64,000 nt of DNA, from the NCBI GenBank assembly GCA_030770545.1, contig CM061090.1, positions 15,286,501 through 15,350,500 of the forward strand, in the 5' to 3' direction. Each line of letters opens with the position of its first letter. Positions within the stretch are counted from its first letter, which is position 1. Source of the DNA: Macropodus opercularis. Taxonomy: Eukaryota > Chordata > Actinopteri > Anabantiformes > Osphronemidae. This document shows positions 35,791 through 49,869 of this stretch, in pieces. Made by a program: the position numbers and the translations under genes. The notes under the pieces are model-generated. The model saw nothing but the letters and a program-made list of their open reading frames with translations, was not told where the DNA came from and did no database searches.

Positions 35791-38700
35791 AGATGGACCC
35801 ACGTATAGGAAGACGCAGCCGCTGCTTCATTCAGTGATCACAGTTAAACCGCTGAAGTCAGGTTTTTCAGATGGAAATCCATTTATGTGAGTGAATTCAT
35901 TTGGATACAGACGTCTTATTTTTATTGCCTCTGAAATTGTTTAAGTTCATTGTAAATATTCGAATAAACGTGTTATTGAATGTCTGAGCCTTTGGATCCT
36001 TGCAAGAAACCTCCATTAAACATAAACGCAGCAGGTTCACGTTTCTGCACCTCTCGTTCCAGCTTCTGGGCTTGATAACAACCACACATTTGTTGGAGTG
36101 AGATCTTACGCAGTATCACATGACCCCACATGACCCCACCGGTGACGTGACAGATTTCCCTCAACGACTTGCAGCCATGACCAAGCCTATTCACACAAAC
36201 GCCGTCTGAAGATGAGGGATGAATGCTACTTGTTATGAGGCCAAAAAAAACAACAAAGAAAGAAGTGGTGGAACAGGCAAATGTTCTCGCAACCATTAAT
36301 CACCCATCAGCTGTGAGTTGAATCCACACAAGTTTATATGTGGTAGATTTATGTGGCAGAAGCAATTTGACAAAAATCCATACAAGTCTTAGGAGTCGGA
36401 GCCAGGCCGTGATTAATGAGGACTACTTACATAAGAGCAAGCGAGGGAGCGTGAGGAAAAAGGGGAGACAGAGCTGGAGGACATCGAGAAATGACAAATA
36501 GATGCTGGGAGACCATGAGGGGAAAGGGACTGAAACAAGGGGCACTACGGCCAAACGACGAGCCCCCGCCTCACTGACGCCTGGCATGCTGCTCGAACCT
36601 TCTGCCTTCAAAATGATTAGAGTTGTGTACAATTACTTCATAATGGAAAAAAAAAGCCCACGTTCCCCAGTTTACCCTCAAACGCTGCGTAGGAGAAACA
36701 TAATGCCTTCACCATGGTGACACAACACATCTAGTTCAAGGTCTTTCATGAAAAAAAATCATGTGGTTCATGACGGACACGCTAGAGGTTTAATAAATTC
36801 GTTTAGTAAATGAACCATACCATGCAAAACTGTGAGTAGTGAAAGCTGTGACCAGGAACAGCATCTGAGAAGTTCTCTGATATATTATATTGGTTTGTGG
36901 TCATTTATAATGTCGTGTTTCTAGTCTCTAGGGTTCCCGCTGCTTACGCATATAGCTGCTCTGTGTTTTTCGCAGCACATACTGTACCTCTGAAGGTTGA
37001 AGCTAATTATTCAGCTAACAAAAGAACGTGGGCTCATAAGTAGCAGGGGTTGGACAAATTTATATTTAAATCAGCTATAAGCCTATAGAGCTCCTAGTTT
37101 TACAGCCAATGAATAAACAGACTCCGTTTGAGTGTTTTAAAAATGTAACCGGGGGCTTAAGGGGTTAATTATACAGCTCGTACACTCTGATGTGCTTCAT
37201 AGAAAGTCTGCCACGTGGAAGTTCTCACTTAGAGCAGAAGTCGTGACGAGGATCGTTTCTGACATATGAATCATGAGACGATATTATGCAAAACTAGCCT
37301 GGGCGGTAAAGTTTCGCTGCGTACGCTTTGGCAGCGGGAGTCACGTCTCGGCTCTGGCTTCTCCCACGTCGGCGGTGCTGCGTTCATGCCTTGGACTCGC
37401 ACGTTACAGTTTTCCGTTCTTTTCTTCTTGTGCATTTTATAAACTCGCTTTAATTTCTTAGCCGTGTCAAGCGAAAGGGAACCCGAGGACTAGGACGGAG
37501 AGTTTTGCTCGCCTCGTGCCGTTAACACGCCCAAAGCACCAGCCATGAAAATGCAACACTTCTCTTTTTTTCTAAGAGAATGATCTCAGTGATCTCATTA
37601 TTCCCCTTGTGGATAAATGTATAATGTATGGAGCAGCTGTGTGTGAGGGCCAGCGTGTGTCTTTAAGAGCCCTCTAGCTCAATAATTAACCCCAGCCCTC
37701 CAGTTGGGTCTGTTGTCTTTCTGTCTGTTCTCTCTCGCACACAGTTCTGTGGCACATCTCAGAGGCAGGGGCTGGCCCAGCAGTGCTTGTATTGACCTCA
37801 TGGTGTAGGTGTGTGTTGAATCCCTGACTCATCCTGTGGCTGGAGGCCAGAGTGGAGCACAGCTATATTCCATTCTGACACTTTGACAGACACCAAACCA
37901 TTTCCATCCCACCGTGCCCCGGTAGCTCTGCCACTCTGCTGCACTTCTCATTATTGTGTGGACCAAAGGAGGCATGAGGGTAGCAGGAGCGGGAGGTATA
38001 TAAAGAGCGTGGCTACTAAAAGCTACACAGCACATACATATGTGACCTTGGTTGGTCGACAGCCTGAAACTAGTCTGTCCGGGATTTGAACCCAAAACCT
38101 CTTTTCACTGTTGTTCTCTAAATTGAGTGCAAACTGTCCTGAGCTCTAATTATATGAGCCGACGTTTCAAAATAAGAGTAACATCACTACTACAGTACTA
38201 CCATATGATACTGTGAATACTACTGTCGTGTAGTGACATACTACTGTACTGCTGTGTGTGAAATGTGCTTCTCTCGCCGTATCTTCTACGGTTTGGACAC
38301 TGAGCTACATCCTGCTCTTCACCAGCTGGTGAATATGAAATCAGCAGTGTTCAAAACAAAAGTGCCAACACTGTGATGTTGAAAGAAACGGAGCCTCAGC
38401 ACCGGCTGGAAGCCCCGCGGATGTCACGAGGTGGAGCTCAGCCCCGGTGCCCTCCGGCCCCATTTAACCCGCGAGTCAGGTTCATCATGAAGTGCAAGTG
38501 CTACAAGCCGTTAGGATCCGCCAGTCTGGAGAGGTCTGGCCCTAGCACGTAAGATCACACGTGTTCTGCACAAGCGGGAAACTGTTTCACGACCTCCCCT
38601 CAGGTTTTGGCAGAAACATCGGCCAAAACGGAGAAAGGAATCTCACAGCAAAGCCTGTTTAGTGAACGAGATTCTACCGAAACTGAAAGTCCTCCGATCT

Positions 38701-39731
38701 GATAATTTTTGATTAAAGCTTAAAAAATACATCACTTATGCACCAAAGTGTGTCAATTATTTAGATGTTTTGTTTTCCCCTTGTGTCTATTGTAATTACT
38801 GTCTTACGACTGCATGCATCACAAACTGTGCGTCCTTCTTGTCCTTAAAATGTTTTTCGTAAACGTTACTTGAGAAGCAGACAAACATGAAAAACCTTTT
38901 CTCTAAAAATCTAGTATTAAACGCTTAGAAAATTAGAAACGCTTCCATAATCCTCCACATTCCCACCATTCATCAGAAACGCTGACTTTTCTTTCCACTC
39001 CAGTCGCCATCACCGATTTGAAGCCTGTGACAGGAACATGTGCACCTACATAAACAAACTCCAAACCATTCAACTATTGATTCCTCAGTGATCTTTTAAA
39101 CCAGCCGTTGGTCCAACATGCTGCTGTCTATTTACATAACTCATTTCCATACCAAAGTAACACTGTCCATGACACTTACTCATGAATAATTCACCAGAGG
39201 TATATTTACATACGGTGCAGAGCCAAGCCTCAACCTGAATTCTCCACAGGCGCTCAGTAGGGGTGACTTCAGGATGAGGTCTCCGTTGCGTGGGTGACTT
39301 CTGCATCAAGCTCACTGTCTGCTCGTCTCCCACGCTAATTAATTAGCTAATTTCATCCTCTGCCAGCATTGGCCTATCCAGGAACATACCTGCGGAGGTG
39401 ATGGATCTGAAACAGTGACCTCTATATTGTTAATGCACCTCGACGCCACGTGATCGTTTTTGCATATGGATGTTAATTTGTTTTTCAGATTGTATAGGAG
39501 ACACCTCAACCGCTTGCACACGCGGATGCTTTACTTGCCTAAGTTCAGAAATACGAGGCCATGTTTTGCACCTGCTACAGTAAAGGGATGCACGTGTGTG
39601 AGCGCTGGATTGCAGGACTTCACACTTCACTCGAGTTTAATCCTGGGTCAGGAGTTAATTCAAGGTAGGAAGCACGAGGTGCGGTTTTGAATAAAAAGCC
39701 TGACTTTGCATCCGCTGTTTTCTTCTTCTCT

Positions 39732-39733
<2 letters not shown>

Positions 39734-39763
<30 letters not shown>
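39734..39763. repeat. (AC)15 microsatellite
   Basis: Uninterrupted AC dinucleotides. Confidence 0.97.
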
Positions 39764-39766
<3 letters not shown>

Positions 39767-40309
39767 CGCACGCAGTCCATGTGTGAAACGCACGGTCCCT
39801 TCGCACACCTTGTTTACTTCCTGCCTCTGGTCTCTTCCTGCACCCACTGCATCCCACGAGAGGCCGAGCGCCTGGACCCTTAGGTAAAACCTCTGCTGGC
39901 TGCCCTGGCTCTCAAGGAGAAAATACTTGCGCGTGTTGTTGCGCATAAGCCCCGTTTGACTGAACCCATAGCGCGTCGCACATGAGCACACACGCAGGCA
40001 CCCACGATGTGCTTACACTACAAATCCATGCCCGCCTGTATGACAATGCAACACACCTGCAGCTCTACATACACACAATAATTCCCCACGGACTCGGCGA
40101 TGCTAAGCAGCAGGAACTCCAGGGAGCTGCCCGTCTTGACTAAACAAAACAGATGTTTATGTGCACAAAGTCATGCTAATGTCAGCGGCCGCGCCAACAA
40201 GCGCCTTTATTAACCACACGTCCCCACTACCCGGGTCTCAGTTCCTGTTTTCATTTAAAACGTTTCTCCTCTAGTGCTTTTGGGACGTAGGGCAGGATGG
40301 CAGGAGGTG

Positions 40310-40445
40310 CGACTAATCTACTGACGGCTTCTGCCTGAGTGCCCTTCAGCAAGACCTTCCACCTGCTCTGTTGCATAAGCAGTGGTAGCGGAAGACTGAA
40401 GGCTCGAGTTTGAGTGACTGCATGTGATGCATCAGCAGAATAGGG
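40310..40445. repeat. Possible degenerate SINE relic
   Basis: GAGTGCCCTTCAGCAAGACC resembles a phrase often seen in fish SINE-type repeats. GGCTCGAGTTTGAGTGAC, a degenerate B-box-like word, follows about 70 nt later. No target-site duplication was seen. The identification is from memory of repeat texture. Confidence 0.25.
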
Positions 40446-41534
40446 AACTCAGCACAGAGTTGGCAGCGAGGAAGTGTCTTACAGCGCTTTCTAAATGATT
40501 CAGGGGTGAGGCGGGCTCCGGGCTGGTGTGCAGGATTGGGGTGAATGAGATTGCACTGGCTTTAAAACGTGTGTCTGTTAATAGCAAAGTGCTGTGGCAG
40601 CAGTGAAAATAGCTGAGGAAAATATTTAATTCATGTGTCGATTCTGCAACTCAGAAAATCACCAGGCTCCTTCCAGTTCGAGAAGTGCGCCGCATTACCA
40701 GGCGCTACAAGGGCACGTGGAGTCAGACCGGCGGCGGCGGCTCGGCGCCGTGCGGCCAACGCTACGCCACGTACAACACAGCAACAGGTGTGCATGGCAA
40801 CTACAGCGCAGGCCGACAAAAAGCCACCGTTAAGTGTGACGTGGTGCTGAAGTCAAGCCGCGTCGACTCCCTCGCTGCCGTGTTCCATAGCAACCACCTG
40901 CAGCACAGCAGGCAGATTTACAGATTGCATGAGACGTTTATGGCTCGTCTCTGGTCCAAGAATCCCTACATTCCCGTTTTATTTATCCTTCTCAACCACA
41001 TTTAACCTGTTTTGGCCACAATGAACTTACGTTGCAGAATCAATCATATTTCCTCAAATACATGTAAACTGCATTATCATAAAAACACCATAATCATCAA
41101 AACCATATGATCATTATTACTTGTTTGCTATTTTTGTGTGCAGGGGAACAAACTGGCTTTAAGTGAAACGATACCATTGTCAGCTTTTTGAGAAAAAAAT
41201 TGAACATTTATGATGTATAACCACTGAGCTGCTTTCACTGGAACCAAGGAGAAAAGAAACATCTCAGTATATTCATGCTTGTTACAGTACACCAGCGATC
41301 TTCTGCCTGTGGATATGGTTTAGTAAGTAAGTGTGGCAGGAGCATCAAGCTAAATTTAATATTTTTTATTATATTTCGACGATTACAGCTCAATAAAATA
41401 ATTAAAACATCCAACTGCATCTTAAGTCTCGAAAGATAAAATCATATAGGCCATGAACGCGTCGCACGTCGTTGTCTCTGAAACATAGATGCCTTTACAC
41501 CGTACTGTGCCTGAACTCCTCGAGCTGACAGGAA

Positions 41535-41605
41535 TTGCTCTGTCCAGCTGGAGTTGAACTTATGACCCTCTGGACATCGTCATCTGTCAGACCAGCGGCT
41601 CTTCT
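41535..41605 (-). repeat. Possible tRNA-derived SINE head
   Basis: On the - strand a CCGCTGGTCTGACAGATG stretch (A-box-like) is followed by AAGTTCAACTCC (B-box-like) at a spacing suited to RNA polymerase III promoters. The T arm does not pair, so it is not a tRNA gene. At best it is a decayed SINE. Confidence 0.2.
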
Positions 41606-44069
41606 GTGGTAGCCTTTGCATAAAAGTCTGATTTTCTGGCTTACTGAAGTGGCAGTGAACTCACCGAAGAGGCATTACTTCTGTAAGAGCAACTTGTTTT
41701 TCTCTGGCAGACATAGCAGCCAGCGCGCTGCCTCCAAAATGGCACATGGGATTAGTGTCTGCTCTCCCTGCTGCCATGCCAATCAGTTCACCACAGACAG
41801 AGGAAAGGCAGCCCACCCACAAACACACATGTAAACACCACGCCGACACGCAGAAAGCCACCAACCTCTTCTGAGGAACCAGATGATGGCCCAGGACCGG
41901 AGCGCCGGTGACAGTTTTTCTTGCGAGTCAACATGAGGAATACAATGGAGTGTGTTTAGCCGGAGGGTTGGCGGCGGAGAGATGTATTGTGCATTCAGCG
42001 CACACTGCAGATGTCTCCTCCATCCATCTGCCGTGCTTTATAAGAAGTACAACTTTTTTTTTCTTTAACGCATCAGTCACCGTCCGTCAGGTGGCCTGTG
42101 AAACAGTCATATGACTGATTCGGGGCCAGTATGTGGGCCACCAGAGCATATGAAGCACTAATGCTTCCAACACCCATCGCTCATCATGCATGGAAGATAC
42201 GTGGCCTCAGCATTGGGGCAGGAATTGAGTTCAGACTTAACCTGAATATTCGTTGTGACTATTTTTTGCTCTTATGGAAACAAACAGGCAAGAATAAACC
42301 TACCACACAATGAAGACGCACAGAAAAGCCACAGCACACGGCTCTTTAAAGCACAACGGCCTTTGAAGAGTTTTACTAGTTTGAATTGAATAAGTAGAAT
42401 AACTTTCAAAAGTTCATCATCAGTTCAACTCGGATTAAGTTAGAGCAGCAGAACACAGATTTCAAGCATTTGTTTTTTGTTTTGCATAGTTTAACAATAT
42501 CCCGGTGAGGAGAAGCCATTCAGTCGCTCTGCTAAACCAAATCTCGCCACCTGGTTGTCGCACTTTTACTTTACTTGAAACAACAGCTCATTGTTAAAGT
42601 CAGTTTGAACTTTTCTGTGTTCACTGCAGCAACCAAGACCAAAAAACTGCGTCAATCTCCCAAGTCTGTGAGCGTCTGGGCAGGCTCTGAGTGTACGCGT
42701 GCGTGCAGGCCAAAAAAAATCTGGGCCTTTGCAGCCTGTGCATTCTGGCAGCGCATGGCCTTCGCCTGTGCCAGAAAATAAACTAGACCCGTTCTATGCA
42801 TCACAGCCATTTACATTTATTTAATATACAAATGCATGTACGCAGATGCAAAATAAAAGGAAGCAACTCCACTCAAAACATGGAATATTCTGGAAACTTT
42901 GAATACAATCAGCTGAGAGGTGCCTTAGAGCCCCAGTATCTGATGGACTGAACTTCTTTCTTTCTGTCTGCGTTTTCAGTATTGCACACCGTCAGCACTC
43001 TCTCCCGCCTCAACGGTGTATTTGTCATCGCACTGACACCAGATCACAGAGGAAGCTTGTCTATAGTATTACGCTATATCTCCTGTATTGACACAAGTGG
43101 TTCTGAAGATGGAAGGAGGCGGCAACTTCGCAACTTCTTTGCAATGCGTCTCATGATGGAGAACGATTCAAGTATTGCCCTTTTCTTTTTTTCTTGTGTT
43201 GAAGTGGAAAAACAGTGAGGAGATGAGATACTTGATTTGGGAAAAGTCCACGAGTGTGTTCCCTTTACCGTACGGGGAGGAATTGCTAGAACAACGCCAA
43301 TCTGCCTGTGCTTGTCCCTCAGCTCCCACCTGTCAACTGCGTTTTGCTTCTTGCTATTTTCCGGGTGATCCCCCGCTGGATCCGTCTCCTCCCTCATTCT
43401 TCCTAACGCTCTCGTCTGGCCCAACACAGTAAAACACGGTGCTGATAATGAGCGCTCGTTGGTATTCCCAGGGCGCCTGCTCCTCTACTGTGCAGCCTCG
43501 CTTCCTCTCTGACATTTTCAATTAGGCGCTCCTCTGTGCCCCCTCCGCCTTAACCTCTTCATCCACGCACACACACACACACATGAAAAAAGCCAAAGAA
43601 AAAGGATGCATTAACCAGAAAACCCCCTGGGAACTTTTCCAAAATGTTGTGAGAACCAGCCAGATGATGTTGGCAGCAGATACTGTGCATCTAAAACAGT
43701 GTGCAGCTCAAACACATGTTAAATGGCACCTCCTCTACAAAATGACTCAGACATTTACATCAGTTGGGGTAAATACAGACTGCGAGCTCCCTGGCGAGCT
43801 TCCATTTGGCATAATGGGATATATATTTCAGCGTTTTAAGCTTGGTGCGTTTGCTCTCCTTTGTGTGTCGCAGGTGTGTCGATGTTTACTCGGGGACGTG
43901 CCGGCGGTCAGTGCTTTTCCACTGCCAGCTCGAAGCCTAAGACATATTTCCGTAGGAGTTCTGTAATCTACTTCAAGTCCTGCTGCGCGTGTGACGGACT
44001 CCTCCCGGTTTCACTGACTTATCCAGCAGCCGGTTATGTTTGTTTCCTCGCCGTCGTGCGTGCTCTGTA

Positions 44070-44088
44070 CCCCCCCCCCCCCCCCCCC
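44070..44088. repeat. C19 homopolymer
   Basis: Nineteen consecutive C. Exact length is often unreliable in assemblies. The complementary G19 could form quadruplex structures. Confidence 0.9.
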
Positions 44089-44219
44089 GTGCTGCAGCAC
44101 GCTGTGAACGGTCGAAGCCGCGATGACTGAAAGGGAAGAAGGAGGGAGGAGGGTTGGCTGACAATTTCACTTTCCTGTCTTGCGCCTCTGTCCGCAGGCA
44201 TGTGGAGTCGGATGATGCC

Positions 44220-44400
44220 TGGCTGCAGACATGAGCCTGCAATTAGAATTCTACTCAGCCAACCCACTCCAATGGCTCAATGGGGCGAGAATAAGCAAGC
44301 CCACCGGTGATTAATGGCCCACATCACTGCCCGTGTCCTTCCAATATAACCTGAGCATTAATTACACCAATTGGTATAGCACTGTCATCAATATCCATCT
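44220..44400. promoter_or_regulatory. Candidate conserved non-coding block
   Basis: GCAATTAGAATTC, GGTGATTAATGGCCC, GCATTAATTACACC and CAATTGGTATAGC occur in a short repeat-free segment next to a poly-C/GC-rich zone. Confidence 0.3.
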
Positions 44401-46789
44401 GTGTTGTAGCCTATATGCGCAAAAGCGTGTATGCATGTTTGCATTTGTTGAAATCGTCAGTCTGACCAGCCAGAGAGCAAAGAGCCTGCGTTTCACAGGA
44501 ACACAGAGAAGAGGTTTCATCTTCGAAGCGAAGCCATCCAGCAGAATTCACTTGGCTTGTTCAGAGAATGTGAGCGCTCAATACCGGCGAGCACAGCGAG
44601 TTTTCAGTCTAAAGACCCCGCTCTGCCTTTTACTGCATCGCCACCTTGCCAGCGTGATTATGGGTTTTGAAGTCTTGATTGTCCTCGTCTGCATTGTCAC
44701 GTGCGGGTGTCTGAATATTCTCCCCGTAGTTAGACAACTGTGCCTTCAGAAAAACACACTTTGAAACTTCCTGAAACTTAATCAGGTTTAGTTTAGGTAA
44801 TCCATCACACAGTGAGCACAAAGCCTTTGATTATTTTTGTCATATAACAGCATTCTCAGCCATCCATCAAAGCACATCAGAGGAGAAAAACAACAGGAAC
44901 AAATGAGGAAGAAAATATTCCTGGAATACAGGACGGTGTTATGATGCTCTGAGCCATCATGATTCATAATCAGGGGCTTCACCGCCGGTTGAACCTGCAG
45001 GGGGTTTAGGCTTCGGTTATTACCTTAATGTTTGTGTCGAAAACGTGGAAAATCAAATAAATGTTAACAAATTGAACAGACATGCTGGAAAACAGCTTAG
45101 AATCATGTAAATTAGACTCGTTTGGGGTTTTATCATTTGAGGCACTGCACTAATGAGACGGGTTCTGAGGGACTTTTGCCTGAGCCGGAGGACAGCGTCT
45201 AGTTTGGACTCCCTGTTACGTTTCAGACGTCCCGGCAAAGCGAGACTTTCAGCTTCTAGCTTAATGTAACATGTCATTTTCTCAGCCAGCTGAATCAAAC
45301 TGACCTCAAAGTGAAACAACCTGATATTTTCTGACTGTAATTTCCTGTATTTGCCAATTCAGCACCTGCAGCAGAGCAGAGGAAGGTGAAAAGAGTGCAA
45401 CTAGCTAAAGTGACTTTGGCTGCAAACTCAGACCATCTGGCCTGTCACTTCACCTGCACCTTTATGTTTGCTCCTTGTCCCTCGACCCTTTACCGTACCA
45501 GCTCTGTCATCCTCGTCTTAATTAGCAGACATATCGAGATGGAGTTACGGTTGGCGTTGGAGGCCCGTACGACTGGCTGGAAACATCTGAGAGGCATATG
45601 GTGAGCAGGGCTGATGCCTTTCTGAAGTCTGCGGTTGTTTACTTATACTGAGGGGCAGACTGAGCCTTCTGCTCTTCTAATCAAGAACCTAGAACTGAAA
45701 GACTCTTGACGAACAAATGTCAGCATTAAACCTTTAAGTGGGTTGAGAGCTAGAATGTGATTTAGTTAACGAGACGCTGTATCTCTCTTTGGACTCCCGC
45801 CCTCCGTTATCTCAGGAGGTCAGTCAACATTAAGGTTCAGACGCTGCGAGCTCCGCTGCCACAGGGCTGTGAAATGTGTGTGTAGTACATCATGCAAACC
45901 GCTGTGAGCCAAGAGGCCGTTTGACAGAAATGCACACAAAAGCACAAGCTCAACAAACTGCTAATCAGCCTTAATAAAGCTTCCGAGGTATGAGTCACCA
46001 AGATCAAAGAAAACACAGCCTACTGACATTTCCATTGGCTGAGCTGGCTGAGATAAAGACAGGCGTTAACATTTAAATGTAAATAGTAAATCGTAAATTA
46101 TTATTAATGTTTCAATGTTTTGATGTAACAAACATCGTCTGCACCAAACACGTCAGGAGATGAATCTTCCGGACAACCTCACCTGGAAAACGGAGTCTTT
46201 ACTGATATAACAAGCAGATCAGTTAATATCACAAAGTGGAGCAGATCTGAATGCTACCATTTTAGAAGATCACAGAAACGGTGGTGCATCCACCTGCAGA
46301 AGGGTGTGGCAGGAAGGGAGAATGCATTTGTGCTTTTTTGGCTTTCTTCTCGCTCCTGTGGCCGTAGATGGCCCCTCATTAAAAACACTCAGCTCATCTG
46401 TTCAGCACGTCTCCTTTTCTGCTCCTCCGAGCTTTTGAAAGCCACAGTTTGAGGATTGATGTTGCCGTGTCACTCTGCTCCTCACTGTGACCTTCTGAGA
46501 CCGAAGAAGAACAGCATACGTTCTGCATTTGTGTCTCTTTCTCATGCACAGATACACAAATCATCGCGCTCCTCTCACTCCAGCTACCGACGCACCTCGG
46601 GGGTCAGCGAAATTAGGCCCGTGGACAGAAATATCTCCTTTTGTCTGAGCAGCAGTGGACGGTTTGTTTTGTGAACTATATTTATGAGATCTCATTATTT
46701 TCATTTCCTATCCTGTCACTTAGTATTAGGTTTCTTCCTTTCAGTGCACACAGGAATAGCTCCAGTCTTGATACGAAGCCAGGATCCTC

Positions 46790-47340
46790 TGAAAGAGATG
46801 CATTTCAATAACAAAGGGGGTATATCACTAAGGATTGGAGGTTTAGTACCATAAAATATCATTGATTTTGCTCAAATGCTTCAATCTTTTCACTGTTCCT
46901 GTGCTCTGCTGAACTGGAATGGAAATAAACTTAAATGGCCCCCTCATTACAAGCGGAGACGGGTCTGTTTTCTTAGTCCCTCCCTCATAATATTGCAAAT
47001 GAAATTACAAACTGTTGTGTTCCCCAGCACCATGTAAAAATGGAAATGCAGAGTGTTAATTCATGCATGAAAGCATTGTTGGTGCTGCTGGAAAATTCCA
47101 CTGATTCCAGACGCTGGAATCCACTATGGTATTATTCATTAAGACAAGTGAAACGTTGGGAGTCTGCAAGTGTATCTCAAAACAGGGCCGACCATATGTT
47201 TAGTGTCAATATGACTTCACGGTTGCCCATGTGGAAAATAGCTCCGGGCCACAGAATGCACACTCACAGTGCTGTGTTTAGATAAATAATCTTGAACTGT
47301 GAAATACAAAATAGGAAACGAGAGCCATGTCTAAAAATAA
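46790..47340. promoter_or_regulatory. Candidate conserved non-coding block
   Basis: A 550-bp complex AT-rich sequence with no simple repeat. Words include AAATATCATTGATTTTGC, CCCCTCATTACAAGC, CATAATATTGCAAATG, GAAATTACAAAC, GTTAATTCATGCATG and TATTATTCATTAAG. It is the longest such block downstream of the gene. The 81-codon frame inside it is not protein-like. Confidence 0.35.
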
Positions 47341-49869
47341 TTTCCATCTAGCACTTTTTTAATTGTGACGGGGAGGAAAGTAAATGGTTGATTATGAAGA
47401 ACTCGGGTCTGTTTTCGTGAGAGGGAAGAATCGTCTGATTGTTTCCAATGCCCTTGGTGATTCTCCAAGGACTGGCCTGGCATGAAATTGGCAGAAGCAG
47501 GGACCGAAGCGAGGAGAGAAGAAGAAAGCAAGAAAATAATGTGCAAGCGAGAACAGATATAACTGTGGGTAAAATGTCCAACAGTAAAGGAATGGTGTGC
47601 AAGAGAGCTGAAATGATGAAAAGACCCTGAAATGGGAGGAGGATAATTTGAGGTCTGCTGGGTTTCCTCCCAGCCATACACACACTCCAGAAACTCCAGA
47701 AATAAAAAAAAAAAGTTCAACACAAACGATCAGGAGCCTTTAGCAAGAGTCAGCTGTGGTAAACCCTTCATTAGAGGAGGGTTTGCACCAAATAAACCAC
47801 AAGAACAGAAATGTTTCAAAGGATCTTTACAATTACAGTTTGTCCGTCCTTGGTTCCTGTTAAAGGAAGGAGGTGTCTCTTATCTGGCAGCTGTGCGTCA
47901 TAATGTCGGCGAAGTTTCTCAGTCAACCCCTGCATCTCAACATCTTCTCTTTCTTTCTGTGGCTGCGCGTCCATTCGAGATTACTGCAGATAATGTCTTA
48001 GCTACTAAGAGCCACTCTGGTTAAACTGCTTGCTGGTTTAAAACCTGTGAGGTCAACATAGTGCATTGTTAGCGCTCACAAATAAATTAGCTGAGTACAG
48101 TGGAAAGGATAGAAGTAAAGACAATTCAGGGGAAGTAATCACGATTTAGCTCCGTCCTGGCTGGAAATGATCCTATTTCTAGGCCCTGTGGCTTCTTTTA
48201 ACACAGTTGTTCCATTGAACCCAAAACCAAACTCATCTACTGCAGATTATTCCTTTTGTTCATTTTGGTTTTCTCCGTTTAAATACAAGTCAGTAGGTTC
48301 AACCCCATCGACAACCATCACGCCTTCTTCGAGGTCCCGCTCCCACTGTGTGCTGTGTGCTTGCGTTGCGCCTGGCCTCCCGCACGGCTCCCCGCTGCTT
48401 TTACGGACCCGTTTCATTAGCCACCTAGCTCGAATGGTCCCAGAGGAAAGCCTGAGGGCCACGCTGCTGACTAAATGTGCTTTTTACTGCACATCATCCT
48501 TCTAAAAGATGCAAAAGCCTCCATTTAGGAAGAGGGAGCTAAACGAGAACGTGCTAATTGGATTGGCGTTTCACAAAAGGCAGATTTGACTTCATGCTAA
48601 TGTGATCGTGCTTTTTCTCTCTGTGTGCTCACAGACCAGAATGAGGTGGGTGAGATTCAGAAGAAAGCCAGCGCGGTTTGGGATGAGTTGTGTTCTTTTC
48701 TTTTTTTTCCATTTTTGTACGAGGACAAGTGCTTAAATAACAAGCAAAGGGCATCTTTTGTTTGTTTTTCTAGAAAAAGCTGCTATTGTACCACTAACCA
48801 CTCCTCACAGTCAAAGACGCCGACTTAGTTGGGATTGAAGTTCGTCTCATCTCCGTCGGACTCTAAAGCTCTCTGCTGCCCTTCAGTGCCATTGGACTAA
48901 TCAACCTTATCAGCGGTTTGAGTCTTGAGCACTTCCCAATTACAACCTCAATGGATCTGAGATGTTGACGAGGCCGAGGGTATTACTGTCCAATCACATA
49001 TACTGACGCCTGGCGTCGGGCTCATCGACCAGGCTGCCTAATCCTGCTCCAAGGATCCGTGTGAGATGCAGATGGACTTGATTCCAAGTGTCTTCATTTG
49101 TTTTTCTGCAGTGCCTGATGTATAGACCCTGGGCTCCCTCTCACTCTCTGCTGATTAAGACTTATCCTCCAGCAGGCCACACCAAAGCCACATTAATCAT
49201 CCCAGAAATGGGTTACATGTCAATTTGGTGGTGATAAGTGTTGAGTTGGATAATGGTTGTCACACTGTGTTGGATGAGAGGAAAACAGAGAAGGTAAGCG
49301 ACGACTTTTCTGCTGACGCAACCAGTATGGATTATAATATGGAGCGGAGTGCGTTGTTGCTCTAAAAGAACGTGGTTTGCAATCTGTGATGTTTTCAACT
49401 TTCAAATGGCTCCTTAATCCCCCTGGAGTTTCAATAAAATAAATAACCTAATAGACTACATAAAATGTCTGATTCAATTGGTTCTTGGCATCTGAAACTC
49501 AAGCAGGAGACGAGTGTGATTTCACACATAAACAACCCCCAAAAGGAAAGTGAGGGCAAGAGAGTTGTTTTCGTCTTGTAGTAAACAAAACATTCCCCTG
49601 CGGGCTGAAATTTCCTCGAACATCTGGCTCCATTATAGGCCCCTGTCCAGTCTGCACTTGCTGTAGAAGCTAATTAGAAGGAGCGAGCAGATGAGGGGAA
49701 GGAGCGAGGGCAGAGCGAGGAAGACCCAAGATAGACGTCTAGATTCCTCTTTTGGCCAGTAACGCACGACCCATATTTTTCATTAAATCCATACATGCTA
49801 CGAGGCAAAAGATGAGAAAAGAGGGAGCGAAGAGTAAATGTTCGTCCCTGTCAAGCGCTTTGATGTTTC

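Noticed and set aside
38078..38096. Minus-strand GGGTTCAAATCCC, tRNA/SINE-like
   Set aside because: No A box at a normal distance and no paired T stem; at most a decayed fragment.
47331..47723. Overlapping minus-strand frames of 97-130 codons
   Set aside because: Phe/Leu/Ser-rich products of opposite-strand purine-rich DNA; three overlapping frames are open, which indicates composition, not coding.
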